Source: Fragum whitleyi (Eukaryota > Mollusca > Bivalvia > Cardiida > Cardiidae). Taken from it: a DNA stretch of 64,000 bases. The position numbers and the translations under genes are program-made. The stretch is taken from contig OX411552.1 in the NCBI GenBank assembly GCA_948146395.1, positions 4,525,501 to 4,589,500 on the forward strand, read 5' to 3'. Every line of letters starts with the position of its first letter. Position 1 is the stretch's first letter. The notes below the pieces were generated by a model. It was not told where the DNA came from, searched no databases, and worked only from the letters and a program-made list of their open reading frames with translations. Positions 21,786 through 33,109 of this stretch are shown here, in pieces.

Positions 21786-21859
21786 ACTACCTCACAAGTC
21801 TGTGGTTGGTGTACTATCACCCTGTCTCTATTCAAAACAATGTTTATTTTAATGTAGAA

Positions 21860-23190
21860 TAACTGTTAACAACATCATGAAATTGACAAGGTAATAGCTT
21901 TTGATTTCGAAATGAAATTGAATGAATTTGATGAGTGAGTTTGGAGTGAAACTAACGGGAATTGATCAAATATCGCTAATTTGGAAGAAGCGATATTATC
22001 AATAACTCTCTTTAAAAAAAAATCTTTGTACTTTCCAATCTGTGCACCTTCGTGTAATTATCAGACGCTTTAAAACCCACAGCACTCAATAAATCATTGA
22101 AAGATTTGGTCGATTTGATTGAAATTTCGATTGTTTTGAACAATTCTGAAATCTTTTTGAAGATTTTGGATCGTTTTTTAATGATTTGAGTGAGTGTTTG
22201 AACCGAATGAATTGAGCGCTGAGACGTCGCGCACGGTAATGCTTAACATTTGAAATCGTACGTCTCCCATCAAGTTCAATCTGCTTTTTTTTCAAAATCT
22301 GTAAGCCGATTTCTATGTTCTTTATACCAAATGAACAACAAGAATGTATACTTTTAAAGAAAATTCGATACGTGAACTGAGGGAAATCAAATTTTCGATA
22401 AACTAAGTTTCTTTGCCACAAAAACTCTAAAATTACGCCTGTAAAACGTAACAAATAGTATGTTGGTTGATTTCCTTTAGACCCTTAAAATGCGTAAAAT
22501 AGTTCGTGAAAAATGTTGAAAATGATTATATTTGCGCGACAAGGTTCAATTACTTAAAATATGAACTAAGACGTCTGTCAGAGAAATAGGATTCAATCGA
22601 TAGAGATTTATTCAAAAATTCAAAAGCTGTAAAACGTCAAAATTTTAGCGAAAAATCGGCGTGAAATCTCACAAAGTTTTCTCAATATCTTTTTCAATAA
22701 TTGATAAAATTTTGTGAAATTTCAAAAAAAAATTTATTTTTTTCTAGTTTACGCTTATGTGATCCAAACTACTAAAACGCAATATACAACAAAAACTGTT
22801 TGTGTGGACATATTTTAAAAAAAAACGTGTTGTTTTTTTTAACGTCTTACGTTGTAACATTGCTCAATGTACCTTTTTTTGAGCAATCAGTGACAAATTG
22901 ATTAATGCTGATGTATGATAAAATTGCTTCCTGCGGGAAAAAAATATTTCTTGTCTTTCTCAGTATATTACTTATATGGCAATTTAAAGTAAATACGCAT
23001 GGCACAATCAACAAGCGATAAACAAGAAGCGCTTCAGAAAAGTACGTGGTGTAATTACGTCTAAATAGCAAATCGACGTTACAAAGTGTTAAGCATTAGC
23101 GTGCGCGACGTCTGAGCGAGCGATAATAAATGTTTTGGATCGGGGTATTTGTTCTCTTCTTGTATAAGTCAATTTCACTATGTTACTGTG
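21860..23190 (-). mobile_element. Family A MITE split by a TIR transposon
   Basis: The left portion (AACTGTTAACAACATCATGA, core AAATATCGCTAATTTGG..., GTGAGTGTTTGAACCGAATG, GAGCGCTGAG) is separated from its right portion (CGAGCGATAATAAATG ... TCAATTTCACTATGTTACTG) by 888 bp of a different element. The core palindrome is reduced. The duplicate copy is at 28802-30130. Confidence 0.75.
22224..23111. mobile_element. 888-bp non-autonomous TIR DNA transposon
   Basis: The ends are ACGTCGCGCACGGTAATGCT and its inverse AGCATTAGCGTGCGCGACGT, extending to a 25-bp terminal inverted repeat with one mismatch. Flanking CTGAG (22219-22223 and 23112-23116) is a 5-bp target duplication, confirmed because removing the element restores the family A landmark GAGCGCTGAG/CGAGCG. 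Interior AT-rich, no transposase frame. The superfamily is not assigned from TIR and TSD alone. Confidence 0.88.
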
Positions 23191-23341
23191 TTCATAATTC
23201 TTCTTGTTGATACTTGTAAAGAGTTCAGAGAACCCGAATCAAACGGACATAAAGGGCGCAAATGTAACATAGATGAAAAAACGAAGCGATGGATCTAGAG
23301 AGGGGGGGTTCAAGCCCTTCCCCTTCGGGACCTACGTGTAT

Positions 23342-23425
23342 TACAGTTAAGAACGTAGTGAAATTGACAAGGTGAGCTATTTAAGATTGAAATTGAAATA
23401 TTTGGCGGGAGTTTTGAATAAAAAA
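23342..23425 (-). mobile_element. Family A MITE, left-end fragment beside the LINE
   Basis: TACAGTTAAGAACGTAGTGA, AATTGACAAGGTGAGC and GGGAGTTTTGAATAAAA match the first ~85 bp of a minus-oriented family A copy, which then stops. LINE-related sequence follows downstream. No matching right half was found after the LINE's 3' end. Confidence 0.6.
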
Positions 23426-23744
23426 GATTAAAATATATCTATACTCTGATCATGTACCACACAAAAAGTTCATGCCTTGTCAATGGAAAACAATCCAAGC
23501 AATTTCTTCGGGACGATTTTCCTAAAATTATACAATCAGTGGTGCTCAACTTGCAGCAGAATTATACTACAGTAGATGAATTAAACCAATGATTTCAAAA
23601 GATCATCTTATCATGCACCTCCTTTGAATCGGGAAGTCGGGAGATCTTACCACAGATCTCATATTTTGATCGTGAAACAGAAGCGAAAACACACGCATCA
23701 GTTGTACAAAATGTCTGAGACACGAGACATGCTAAATCTAAAGA

Positions 23745-25005
23745 TAAAAGTTCGAAGTCCGAAATAAACTGTGATTGTAATCCAGATTGTAACACTGACA
23801 TCCGAGAGGAGGTTAAAATAATCCAGCAAAATGAACCAGACCCGAGGTGTGATTGTAACAAAATGATGAGTGAAAAAGTCGATTTCCTGGCGAAAACAGT
23901 TCGAAAACTTTGTGCTCAAGTAGAAGAGCACATCACAGAATCCACCTTACGATACGGTGAGCTGAAAGATGCTATTACAAGTCTGAATAAGCAGTACAAA
24001 GTCTATACCCAAGATTTACATAACGAAGTGGAAACAGTCAATCATAGTACAAAGTCTCTAGAGACGTTGCCGACACGTTAAAAGCCAAAAAACAACATAT
24101 AGCTGACCAGAGATCTTTGAACACTACTAGAAATCAAATGAAAAACGCTGATGAAAACAAAATAAAAGCCACATGTCTTCCAGATAGAGTCGGTAAATAT
24201 AGCAGTAATATCCAAAAGCTGTCAACTAATACAGAAAAAGTACCCATCCCAAATGGAACGTCTTCAAATGAATCAAAAGTGTCACTAGAATCAAAATCTC
24301 ACACACTCGTCATTGGTGACTCAATTCTAAAAGGCATCAGTAAGCGCGGTTTGGAAACGAATGTTGACATCAGGACTTTACCTGGAAGTAAAACAAATGA
24401 TATTAATTTAAAATTACAAGAAATGGATTTGACGTATTACCAAAACGTCATTATTTACGTCGGTGGTAATGATGACGCAGAAGGAAGAACTTTGGCGGTT
24501 TAAACATATCGATCGTCTCGGAGTTAGATTGTCATGTGTATTTGTGTACAATATGTCCAAGAAAAGATGATGATGTTGAACAATTAAACGATCTCATAAA
24601 TCATGTGTGTATGGAAACGAGCGCTGTAAAAATTGAGTGTTACCAATCTTTTATTTACGCAGATGGAGTTATGGCCCGTCCTCTGTATAGTCGCGATCTT
24701 ATTCACTTGAACGAGAGAGGAGCTAGTGCTTTAGTCGCCGCAATAAATAAATATATCCCCATTACCAGAGAAAAAGGATTACTAGAGGAAATCATTGTCA
24801 GGAAAGCAGAGTAAGATATGAGAATAGAAAATTTCGAGGTATTCAAAGACAATTTGGTAGAAGAAGAGAGTTTCAGGGTTTTCATGGACATCCCCCGCAA
24901 AATAGACCATATAGGAATAATGAGTATAAAAACGGCCCAAAGCGGTGTTGGAACTGTGGTCTTTTAAACCACGTCGTTTCTGAGTGCAGATTTCTTAAGT
25001 GCTAG
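23745..25005 (+). pseudogene. LINE ORF1: coiled coil + SGNH hydrolase + CCHC zinc knuckle (copy 1)
   Basis: The frame starting upstream of MMSEKVDFLAKTVRKLCAQV (23863) is coiled-coil-like and Lys/Glu-rich. A frameshift near 24080 leads to LVIGDSILKGI (block I Ser of SGNH/GDSL esterases, 24310-24345), VIIYVGGND (block III, ~24450-24475) and, after another break, SRDLIHLNERGA (block V Asp and His, ~24690-24725). A CCHC motif C-x2-C-x4-H-x4-C (KRCWNCGLLNHVVSEC) follows at 24946-24987, with a stop at 25003. Esterase-type ORF1 is known for CR1/L2-group LINEs and is thought to aid membrane or RNP interactions. The frameshifts and stops make it a pseudogene. Confidence 0.82.
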
Positions 25006-25229
25006 GAAAAAGTAGACATATGCAACTCGGTCGAATGGAACAATAGGTTTGAAGTTCTAACAAAATTATGTAATTCTTGTTCACAATTAATATCATCCTG
25101 TCTGTGTAATTCTGTGGAACGCCATTCTGATGGAAATAATTCTTGCGAATCAAAATTTGATAGTACACGCATTACTAATTCTTCCATCGATTAAAATACT
25201 TGTCAACGAACGGAAAATTCCTTATACGT

Positions 25230-25895
25230 TAATTTGTCATACGCATTCAATTTTGTAGAAAAAGGGTTATACATTGCTTTGCTAAATATACAACACTTAC
25301 TTCCGAAATTGGATGAAATTTGTATACTTCTTAATATGAAATGTTGTCCCGATATTTTGAATTTCTGAAACATTTCTTAGAGAAAATATTAATGACTCTG
25401 ATCACAACATTAACGGATTTGTATTTGAAAGGAAAGATCGTCTATATAACGTCGGCGGTGGGTTATTGGTATAGATTGCGGACAATATTAACTTTAAGCG
25501 ACGATATGACCTAGAAAAAGAAGATCTCGAGAGTATCTGGTTACAAATATTTTTCCCTAATAATAAACCAATTCTCTTAAATTTTGTGTATAGGCCACCT
25601 AAAAGTACACAGAGTTGGATTGATAAATATGAAAAACAATTAAATTATGCCGAATATACCAATTTAGACTACTACTTGCTGGGCGATTTTAATATTAAAT
25701 TACTTTAGCATCGACTTGCAATAATTCAAAATGGGCTAAAGTGATACAAGATTATGGACTTAATCAACTAATTGAAACTCCCACTAGGATTACAAACAAG
25801 TCTTCAAGTATAGTTGACCATATCTATTGAACTAAAAAAACAAGCTGAAGTCTTAGTGCCAAAAAATGCGGTGAGTGATCATTACCCTATAGCTT
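25230..25895 (+). pseudogene. LINE APE-type endonuclease remnant (copy 1)
   Basis: Frame-disrupted pieces include GLYIALLNIQHLLPKLDEI (~25265-25325), the GGGLLV strand (~25456), VYRPPKS (~25588), LLGDFNIKL (~25675-25705) and SDHYPIAFTY (~25873-25900). GDFN and SDH are the conserved metal-site and catalytic motifs of exonuclease-endonuclease-phosphatase enzymes that nick target DNA for LINEs. At least three stops or frameshifts separate them (for example a TAG just after the GGGLLV strand and one after GDFNIKLL). Confidence 0.8.
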
Positions 25896-26435
25896 TTACC
25901 TACCATAGTCACAAGAAACATTGTCAAGACAAAACATATAAGACAATTCATTACCGTTCTTTTTCAGAAATGAATATCGAAAATTTCTTGTTTGATTTAG
26001 CCAAATCTGACTTTAATATAATAGAGACAATATCTAATCCTGATGTAGCTTTAGAATATTTATATGCTTTTCTCAATGGTATTGTAGAAAAAACACTTAC
26101 CCTTCAAAGAAAAGCGTGTTAAAAGGCTTAAACAGCCTGACTGGTACAACAACGAGATAAAAGATGCTATTTTGACGAGAAATAAATTTCGTCATGCTGG
26201 TAATTGGCTCATGTACAAAAAATGGAGGAATATAGTGACATCAATTATTCGTAAGAATAAGAAAAACTATTTCAACAAATCAATAGAGGACAAATCAGAT
26301 ACTAAATTATTTTGGAAGAACTTACGAAATATAACTGCAAATGATAAGAAAGAACAACGTATTTCAAACAAAATGATCATCAATAATGAGGAAGGTACTC
26401 AAAATACTGTTAATGCGTTAAATAGCAATTTAAAT

Positions 26436-27319
26436 TGTCTTGGACTTGGGCAGCAGGTCTCATGTAGGAGCCGAGCAATTTAGATTACTTAATTGGTTAC
26501 CAGTCCACAGGCGAGTTGAGCAGTTAACCCTATGTCATGTCCATAACATTCACAGAGGAGTGGCCCCAGAATATCTAAGCGAACATTTTAAACCCATCAG
26601 TCAAGTTCATGGCCGTTTGACAAGGTCTAGGGTAACTGCTGTTTCTTCTTCATTTTTTGATACTGAAGTAGCTTTTTCAGATTCTGGCCGGTTTGCTCTC
26701 CCAAAGGTTAAAAACTTCGGTAAGAAGTCTTTTGCTTACCAGGGTATTGTTTCTTGGAACTGCCTGCCACAGCAGCTAAGGGACATGCAATCCTCTATTT
26801 CATTTAAAACTGCTGTGAAAAAATACCTTTTGGACTTATCTTAACTTTTCTCAATCATTTAATTTCATATATTTTCTTATATTTTCATACCCCCTTTTTT
26901 TAAATACTAAGTGATTGTTTTAAGGACATGTCTTGTTTGTCTTAACTGTCAATTAATAACTGTGATAATATATTTATCTTTATATTGATAACATTTAAAT
27001 GTGATATGATTGTCTGTGATATAAAAATATGATTTTTTTTTAATGTGATATTTTCTAATAATTGAATTGTAAACATGACTTTCTGTGCCATGCCTCCATT
27101 ATCTAGGACCACAATGGAAATAAGAGGATCTAGTTTTCTTCTTTTTTGTGTTATCCTTGGTAATGGAGCGCATAACATGGTGCTTTTTTTTTCAATTTAT
27201 GGTGCTTTTTTTCAATTTTTTTCCTCGATGCAATTATTATTTGTTATACTACTTTTACTATGCCATGTTCTGTACTCTTTTACCTAAATAAACTTATTAT
27301 TATTATTATTATTATAAAT
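26436..27319 (+). mobile_element. 5'-truncated LINE inserted only in duplication copy 1
   Basis: The 884-bp block has no counterpart in copy 2, which reads straight through AATTTAAATAGCAATTTT. It starts inside the RT C-terminal domain and ends with an AATAAA signal and a (TTA)n tail (27295-27315). The short AAAT at both edges is a candidate target duplication. Its C-terminal protein resembles the end of the host LINE only in family-level features (LNWLPVHRRVEQL, WNCLPQQLRD), so it is a different element. Confidence 0.9.
26440..26844 (+). pseudogene. LINE RT C-terminal tail
   Basis: The frame contains FRLLNWLPVHRRVEQLTLCH, RGVAPEYLSEHF, TRS, FSDSGRFALPKVKNFGKKSF, WNCLPQQLRD and SFKTAVKKYLL, ending in a stop at 26844. 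This is the typical C-terminus of CR1/L2/Rex-like ORF2 proteins, downstream of the polymerase domain. All polymerase motifs are missing because the element is 5'-truncated. The frame itself is intact. Confidence 0.8.
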
Positions 27320-28801
27320 AGCAATTTTGTCAACATTTGTCAAATAATAAATAAGATACCTGTAAATCCGAAATATCTCGAAGTATTAAAGTTACATCTA
27401 AAAAGAAAGTTACCAAACTGTTATTTCGAAATAACTTTTATTACAGCGCTGGAAGTTAAAAATATTATTGATAAATTAGATAGCAGCAAAACGACCGGAA
27501 CTGACGGAATTGGTCCAAAAATTTTGAAAATGTGCAGAGATTTCATATCTAAACCAATTCTATCTATTATTAATAATTGTATTTCAAAGGGAATTTTTCC
27601 ATCAGAGTTCAAGACAGCCTGTGTGATACCCATATTTAAAGTTGGCAATAATGATGACCCTAATAATTATCGACCCACATCAATATTGCCAACTTTGTCA
27701 AAAGTGTTTGAAAGGCACATTGCTAATCAACTGAAATATTTCTTGAAACGAACGGACATTCTCTTTACTCACCAGTCGGGTTAAAAAGAGAAAATCACTC
27801 ATGACAAACTGCTCTAATTCGATGATTCTAAGAAATAAACCTCGTAGATAATATGGTCGCAGACATCAAGGCGCGTCAATGCGCACATGGGTTAACATGA
27901 CGTAACAGACACCGATATAAAGTTGAAACAAGTTAAAACAATATCAAGTCATTCTTGATTTAAACTTTGCACTAAAAAACGCGTTTCAAATTATCATATG
28001 CCCATAGAAAAGAAGAAAGCATTTAAGAAATTTGTTTTTCTTCAAGCGTATTGCAAGAAACCGATTTACCGAAAAATTCAAGAAATACTACATGAACACT
28101 TCTTTCCGGGCACTTTCCAATTTACAGAAATGTCCTAGTGGTGTAGCAAATGACCCCTAACAAGCCAGATTTTCGGGCATTGGTTTGTCACAAAAGCATA
28201 CATTTCACAACAACAAACGCCCCATCACTGTCAACAAGGACAACATCGGCTGTTTAAGAAAATAAATTCATTATCAGACTCTTTTATACGTTGTGCCGCG
28301 TTCATTATTCTATCATAGTCTTTATTTTTATTGTAAGGCCATTCGTAACAACGGTATTTTTAAGATAATAGTTCCGCAGTGAAAAGTATGTGCCATTGAA
28401 ACCAGCTTTTCCTTAAATACCTTAAATCGTTAAATCATTTTTGCAACTGTTATTCTCGACAGAAATTCACCGGACGTGTACCGGCACATGTTACTTCATT
28501 TTTGCATATTCCTTTCCCTAGAAACCATCTACTTCCGCCATTCTTTCCGACCATTTGATTTCACCAACGGGTTGATAATCGTAGATCTATGTTATACAGC
28601 AGATGGTCGCTAGGAAAGAATGTGATGGTAAGTACCAGGAATCCATTGTTAGGTGCACCAACTGCCGCGATATAACTGAAATATAGTTGAACGCGCCGTA
28701 AAACTCAGTTCAATCAATCAATCAACACACTACCTCACAAGTCTGTGGTTGGTGTACTATCACCCTGTCTCTATTCAAAACAATGTTTATTTTAATGTAG
28801 A

Positions 28802-30130
28802 ATAACTGTTAACAACATCATGAAATTGACAAGGTAATAGCTTTTGATTTCGAAATGAAATTGAATGAATTTGATGAGTGAGTTTGGAGTGAAACTAACG
28901 GGAATTGATCAAATATCGCTAATTTGGAAGAAGCGATATTATCAATAACTCTCTTTAAAAAAAATCTTTGTACTTTCCAATCTGTGCACCTTCGTGTAAT
29001 TATCAGACGCTTTAAAACCCACAGCACTCAATAAATCATTGAAAGATTTGGTCGATTTGATTGAAATTTCGATTGTTTTGAACAATTCTGAAATCTTTTT
29101 GAAGATTTTGGATCGTTTTTTAATGATTTGAGTGAGTGTTTGAACCGAATGAATTGAGCGCTGAGACGTCGCGCACGGCAATGCTTAACATTTGAAATCG
29201 TACGTCTCCCATCAAGTTCAATCTGCTTTTTTTTCAAAATCTGTAAGCCGATTTCTATGTTCTTTATACCAAATGAACAACAAGAATGTATACTTTTAAA
29301 GAAAATTCGATACGTGAACTGAGGGAAATCAAATTTTCGATAAACTAAGTTTCTTTGCCACAAAAACTCTAAAATTACGCCTGTAAAACGTAACAAATAG
29401 TATGTTGGTTGATTTCCTTTAGACCCTTAAAATGCGTAAAATAGTTCGTGAAAAATGTTGAAAATGATTATATTTGCGCGACAAGGTTCAATTACTTAAA
29501 ATATGAACTAAGACGTCTGTCAGAGAAATAGGATTCAATCGATAGAGATTTATTCAAAAATTCAAAAGCTGTAAAACGTCAAAATTTTAGCGAAAAATCG
29601 GCGTGAAATCTCACAAAGTTTTCTCAATATCTTTTTCAATAATTGATAAAATTTTGTGAAATTTCAAAAAAAAATTTATTTTTTTCTAGTTTACGCTTAT
29701 GTGATCCAAACTACTAAAACGCAATATACAACAAAAACTGTTTGTGTGGACATATTTTTAAAAAAAACGTGTTGTTTTTTTAACGTCTTACGTTGTAACA
29801 TTGCTCAATGTACCTTTTTTTGAGCAATCAGTGACAAATTGATTAATGCTGATGTATGATAAAATTGCTTCCTGCGGGAAAAATATTTCTTGTCTTTCTC
29901 AGTATATTACTTATATGGCAATTTAAAGTAAATACGCATGGCACAATCAACAAGTGATAAACAAGAAGCGCTTCAGAAAAGTACGTGGTGTAATTACGTC
30001 TAAATAGCAAATCGACGTTACAAAGTGTTAAGCATTAGCGTGCGCGACGTCTGAGCGAGCGATAATAAATGTTTTGGATCGGGGTATTTGTTCTCTTCTT
30101 GTATAAGTCAATTTCACTATGTTACTGTGT
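28802..30130 (-). mobile_element. Family A MITE split by a TIR transposon (duplicate)
   Basis: Duplicate of 21860-23190, with the same interruption by the TIR element. The left part ends GAGCGCTGAG at 29165, and the right part resumes CGAGCGATAATAAATG after the repeated CTGAG. Confidence 0.75.
29166..30050. mobile_element. TIR DNA transposon, duplicate copy
   Basis: Same element as 22224-23111, 885 bp here because of short homopolymer indels. The left TIR reads ACGTCGCGCACGGCAATGCT. CTGAG flanks are at 29161-29165 and 30051-30055. Sharing the insertion site with copy 1 proves insertion before the duplication. Confidence 0.88.
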
Positions 30131-30280
30131 TCATAATTCTTCTTGTTGATACTTGTAAAGAGTTCAGAGAACCCGAATCAAACGGACATAAAGGGCGCAA
30201 ATGTAACATAGATGAAAAAACGAAGCGATGGATCTAGAGAGGGGGGGTTCAAGCCCTTCCCCTTCGGGACCTACGTGTAT

Positions 30281-30365
30281 TACAGTTAAGAACGTAGTGA
30301 AATTGACAAGGTGAGCTATTTAAGATTGAAATTGAAATATTTGGCGTGAGTTTTGAATAAAAAAG
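30281..30365 (-). mobile_element. Family A MITE left-end fragment (duplicate)
   Basis: Duplicate of 23342-23425, differing at a single visible base in the GGCGTGAGTTTTG stretch (GGCGGGAG in copy 1). It stops before LINE-related sequence. Confidence 0.6.
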
Positions 30366-30683
30366 ATTAAAATATATCTATACTCTGATCATGTACCACA
30401 CAAAAAGTTCATGCCTTGTCAATGGAAAACAATCCAGGCAATTTCTTCGGGACGATTTTTCTAAAATTATACAATCAGTGGTGCTCAACTTGCAGCAGAA
30501 TTATACTACAGTAGATGAATTAAACCAATGATTTCAAAAGATCATCTTATCATGCACCTCCTTTGAATCGGGAAGTCGGGAGATCTTACCACAGATCTCA
30601 TATTTTGATCGTGAAACAGAAGCGAAAACACACGCATCAGTTGTACAAAATGTCTGAGACACGAGACATGCTAAATCTAAAGA

Positions 30684-31944
30684 TAAAAGTTCGAAGTCCG
30701 AAATAAACTGTGATTGTAATCCAGATTGTAACACTGACATCCGAGAGGAGGTTAAAATAATCCAGCAAAATGAACCAGACCCGAGGTGTGATTGTAACAA
30801 AATGATGAGTGAAAAAGTCGATTTCCTGGCGAAAACAGTTCGAAAACTTTGTGCTCAAGTAGAAGAGCACATCACAGAATCCACCTTACGATACGGTGAG
30901 CTGAAAGATGCTATTACAAGTCTGAATAAGCAGTACAAAGTCTATACCCAAGATTTACATAACGAAGTGGAAACAGTCAATCATAGTACAAAGTCTCTAG
31001 AGACGTTGCCGACACGTTAAAAGCCAAAAAACAACATATAGCTGACCAGAGATCTTTGAACACTACTAGAAATCAAATGAAAAACGCTGATGAAAACAAA
31101 ATAAAAGCCACATGTCTTCCAGATAGAGTCGGTAAATATAGCAGTAATATCCAAAAGCTGTCAACTAATACAGAAAAAGTACCCATCCCAAATGGAACGT
31201 CTTCAAATGAATCAAAAGTGTCACTAGAATCAAAATCTCACACACTCGTCATTGGTGACTCAATTCTAAAAGGCATCAGTAAGCGCGGTTTGGAAACGAA
31301 TGTTGACATCAGGACTTTACCTGGAAGTAAAACAAATGATATTAATTTAAAATTACAAGAAATGGATTTGACGTATTACCAAAACGTCATTATTTACGTC
31401 GGTGGTAATGATGACGCAGAAGGAAGAACTTTGGCGGTTTAAACATATCGATCGTCTCGGAGTTAGATTGTCATGTGTATTTGTGTACAATATGTCCAAG
31501 AAAAGATGATGATGTTGAACAATTAAACGATCTCATAAATCATGTGTGTATGGAAACGAGCGCTGTAAAAATTGAGTGTTACCAATCTTTTATTTACGCA
31601 GATGGAGTTATGGCCCGTCCTCTGTATAGTCGCGATCTTATTCACTTGAACGAGAGAGGAGCTAGTGCTTTAGTCGCCGCAATAAATAAATATATCCCCA
31701 TTACCAGAGAAAAAGGATTACTAGAGGAAATCATTGTCAGGAAAGCAGAGTAAGATATGAGAATAGAAAATTTCGAGGTATTCAAAGACAATTTGGTAGA
31801 AGAAGAGAGTTTCAGGGTTTTCATGGACATCCCCCGCAAAATAGACCATATAGGAATAATGAGTATAAAAACGGCCCAAAGCGGTGTTGGAACTGTGGTC
31901 TTTTAAACCACGTCGTTTCTGAGTGCAGATTTCTTAAGTGCTAG
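30684..31944 (+). pseudogene. LINE ORF1: coiled coil + SGNH hydrolase + CCHC (copy 2)
   Basis: Duplicate of 23745-25005 at +6939 bp, with the same frameshifts and stop codons, so these lesions predate the duplication. GDSIL, GGND and DLIHLNERG motifs are preserved. The CCHC knuckle is at 31885-31926. Confidence 0.82.
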
Positions 31945-32168
31945 GAAAAAGTAGACATATGCAACTCGGTCGAATGGAACAATAGGTTTGAAGTTCTAAC
32001 AAAATTATGTAATTCTTGTTCACAATTAATATCATCCTGTCTGTGTAATTCTGTGGAACGCCATTCTGATGGAAATAATTCTTGCGAATCAAAATTTGAT
32101 AGTACACGCATTACTAATTCTTCCATCGATTAAAATACTTGTCAACGAACGGAAAATTCCTTATACGT

Positions 32169-32834
32169 TAATTTGTCATACGCATTCAATTTTGTAGAAA
32201 AAGGGTTATACATTGCTTTGCTAAATATACAACACTTACTTCCGAAATTGGATGAAATTTGTATACTTCTTAATATGAAATGTTGTCCCGATATTTTGAA
32301 TTTCTGAAACATTTCTTAGAGAAAATATTAATGACTCTGATCACAACATTAACGGATTTGTATTTGAAAGGAAAGATCGTCTATATAACGTCGGCGGTGG
32401 GTTATTGGTATAGATTGCGGACAATATTAACTTTAAGCGACGATATGACCTAGAAAAAGAAGATCTCGAGAGTATCTGGTTACAAATATTTTTCCCTAAT
32501 AATAAACCAATTCTCTTAAATTTTGTGTATAGGCCACCTAAAAGTACACAGAGTTGGATTGATAAATATGAAAAACAATTAAATTATGCCGAATATACCA
32601 ATTTAGACTACTACTTGCTGGGCGATTTTAATATTAAATTACTTTAGCATCGACTTGCAATAATTCAAAATGGGCTAAAGTGATACAAGATTATGGACTT
32701 AATCAACTAATTGAAACTCCCACTAGGATTACAAACAAGTCTTCAAGTATAGTTGACCATATCTATTGAACTAAAAAACAAGCTGAAGTCTTAGTGCCAA
32801 AAAATGCGGTGAGTGATCATTACCCTATAGCTTT
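32169..32834 (+). pseudogene. LINE endonuclease remnant (copy 2)
   Basis: Same broken endonuclease as copy 1, with GDFN near 32621-32632 and SDHYPI near 32811-32828. One A fewer in the run near 32773 shifts the frame relative to copy 1. Otherwise the disabling mutations are shared. Confidence 0.78.
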
Positions 32835-33109
32835 TACCTACCATAGTCACAAGAAACATTGTCAAGACAAAACATATAAGACAATTCATTACCGTTCTTT
32901 TCCAGAAATGAATATCGAAAATTTCTTGTTTGATTTAGCCAAATCTGACTTTAATATAATAGAGACAATATCTAATCCTGATATAGCTTTAGAATATTTC
33001 TATGCTTTTCTCAATGGTATTGTAGAAAAAACACTTACCCTTCAAAGAAAAGCGGGTAAAAAGGCTTAAACAGCCTGACTGGTACAACAACGAGATAAAA
33101 GATGCTATT

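Larger units (their letters stand above)
26172..27783 (+). pseudogene. LINE reverse transcriptase N-terminal part, split by insertion (copy 1)
   Basis: Up to 26435 it reads a Lys/Arg-rich linker (NKFRHAGNWLMYKKWRNIV and following). After the inserted LINE it resumes at 27320 with SKTTGTDGIGPKIL and CVIPIFKVG, then NDDPNNYRPTSILPTLSKVF, the classical RT motifs 1-2 region of non-LTR elements. A 1-bp indel relative to copy 2 closes the frame at 27782, just before the duplication junction. The Asp-bearing motif A and YADD-type motif C are not present in copy 1. Confidence 0.82.
20881..27823 (+). repeat. Tandem duplication, copy 1 (6.94 kb)
   Basis: From GATTCTAAGAAATAAACCTC this segment repeats nearly base for base starting at 27824. 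The offset is 6939-6943 bp throughout, with only scattered substitutions and 1-3 bp indels at homopolymers. Copy 1 is ~889 bp longer than copy 2 because a foreign LINE fragment sits at 26436-27319. The junction at 27818-27823 is TTCGAT, also present at both outer boundaries. It contains a family A MITE, the nested 888-bp TIR element and most of a LINE, but the LINE is cut inside its reverse transcriptase. Confidence 0.95.
23520..27823 (+). mobile_element. Decayed non-LTR retrotransposon, copy 1 (cut by duplication)
   Basis: In order it contains an ORF1 with coiled coil, SGNH hydrolase and CCHC knuckle (to 25005), an APE-type endonuclease (about 25230-25890) and the first part of the reverse transcriptase, interrupted by another LINE at 26436-27319 and ending at the duplication junction. 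Each domain is broken by stops and frameshifts. The architecture resembles CR1/L2-group elements. Because of the junction, copy 1 has no catalytic RT motifs A or C and no 3' tail. Confidence 0.85.

Noticed and set aside
22086..22454. 122-codon minus-strand frame, repeated at 29028-29396
   Set aside because: It crosses the boundary between a MITE and the nested TIR element, and is kept identical only by the tandem duplication.
23595..23931. Minus-strand 77-88 codon frames, repeated in copy 2
   Set aside because: They are antisense to the LINE ORF1 coding region and have no domain features.
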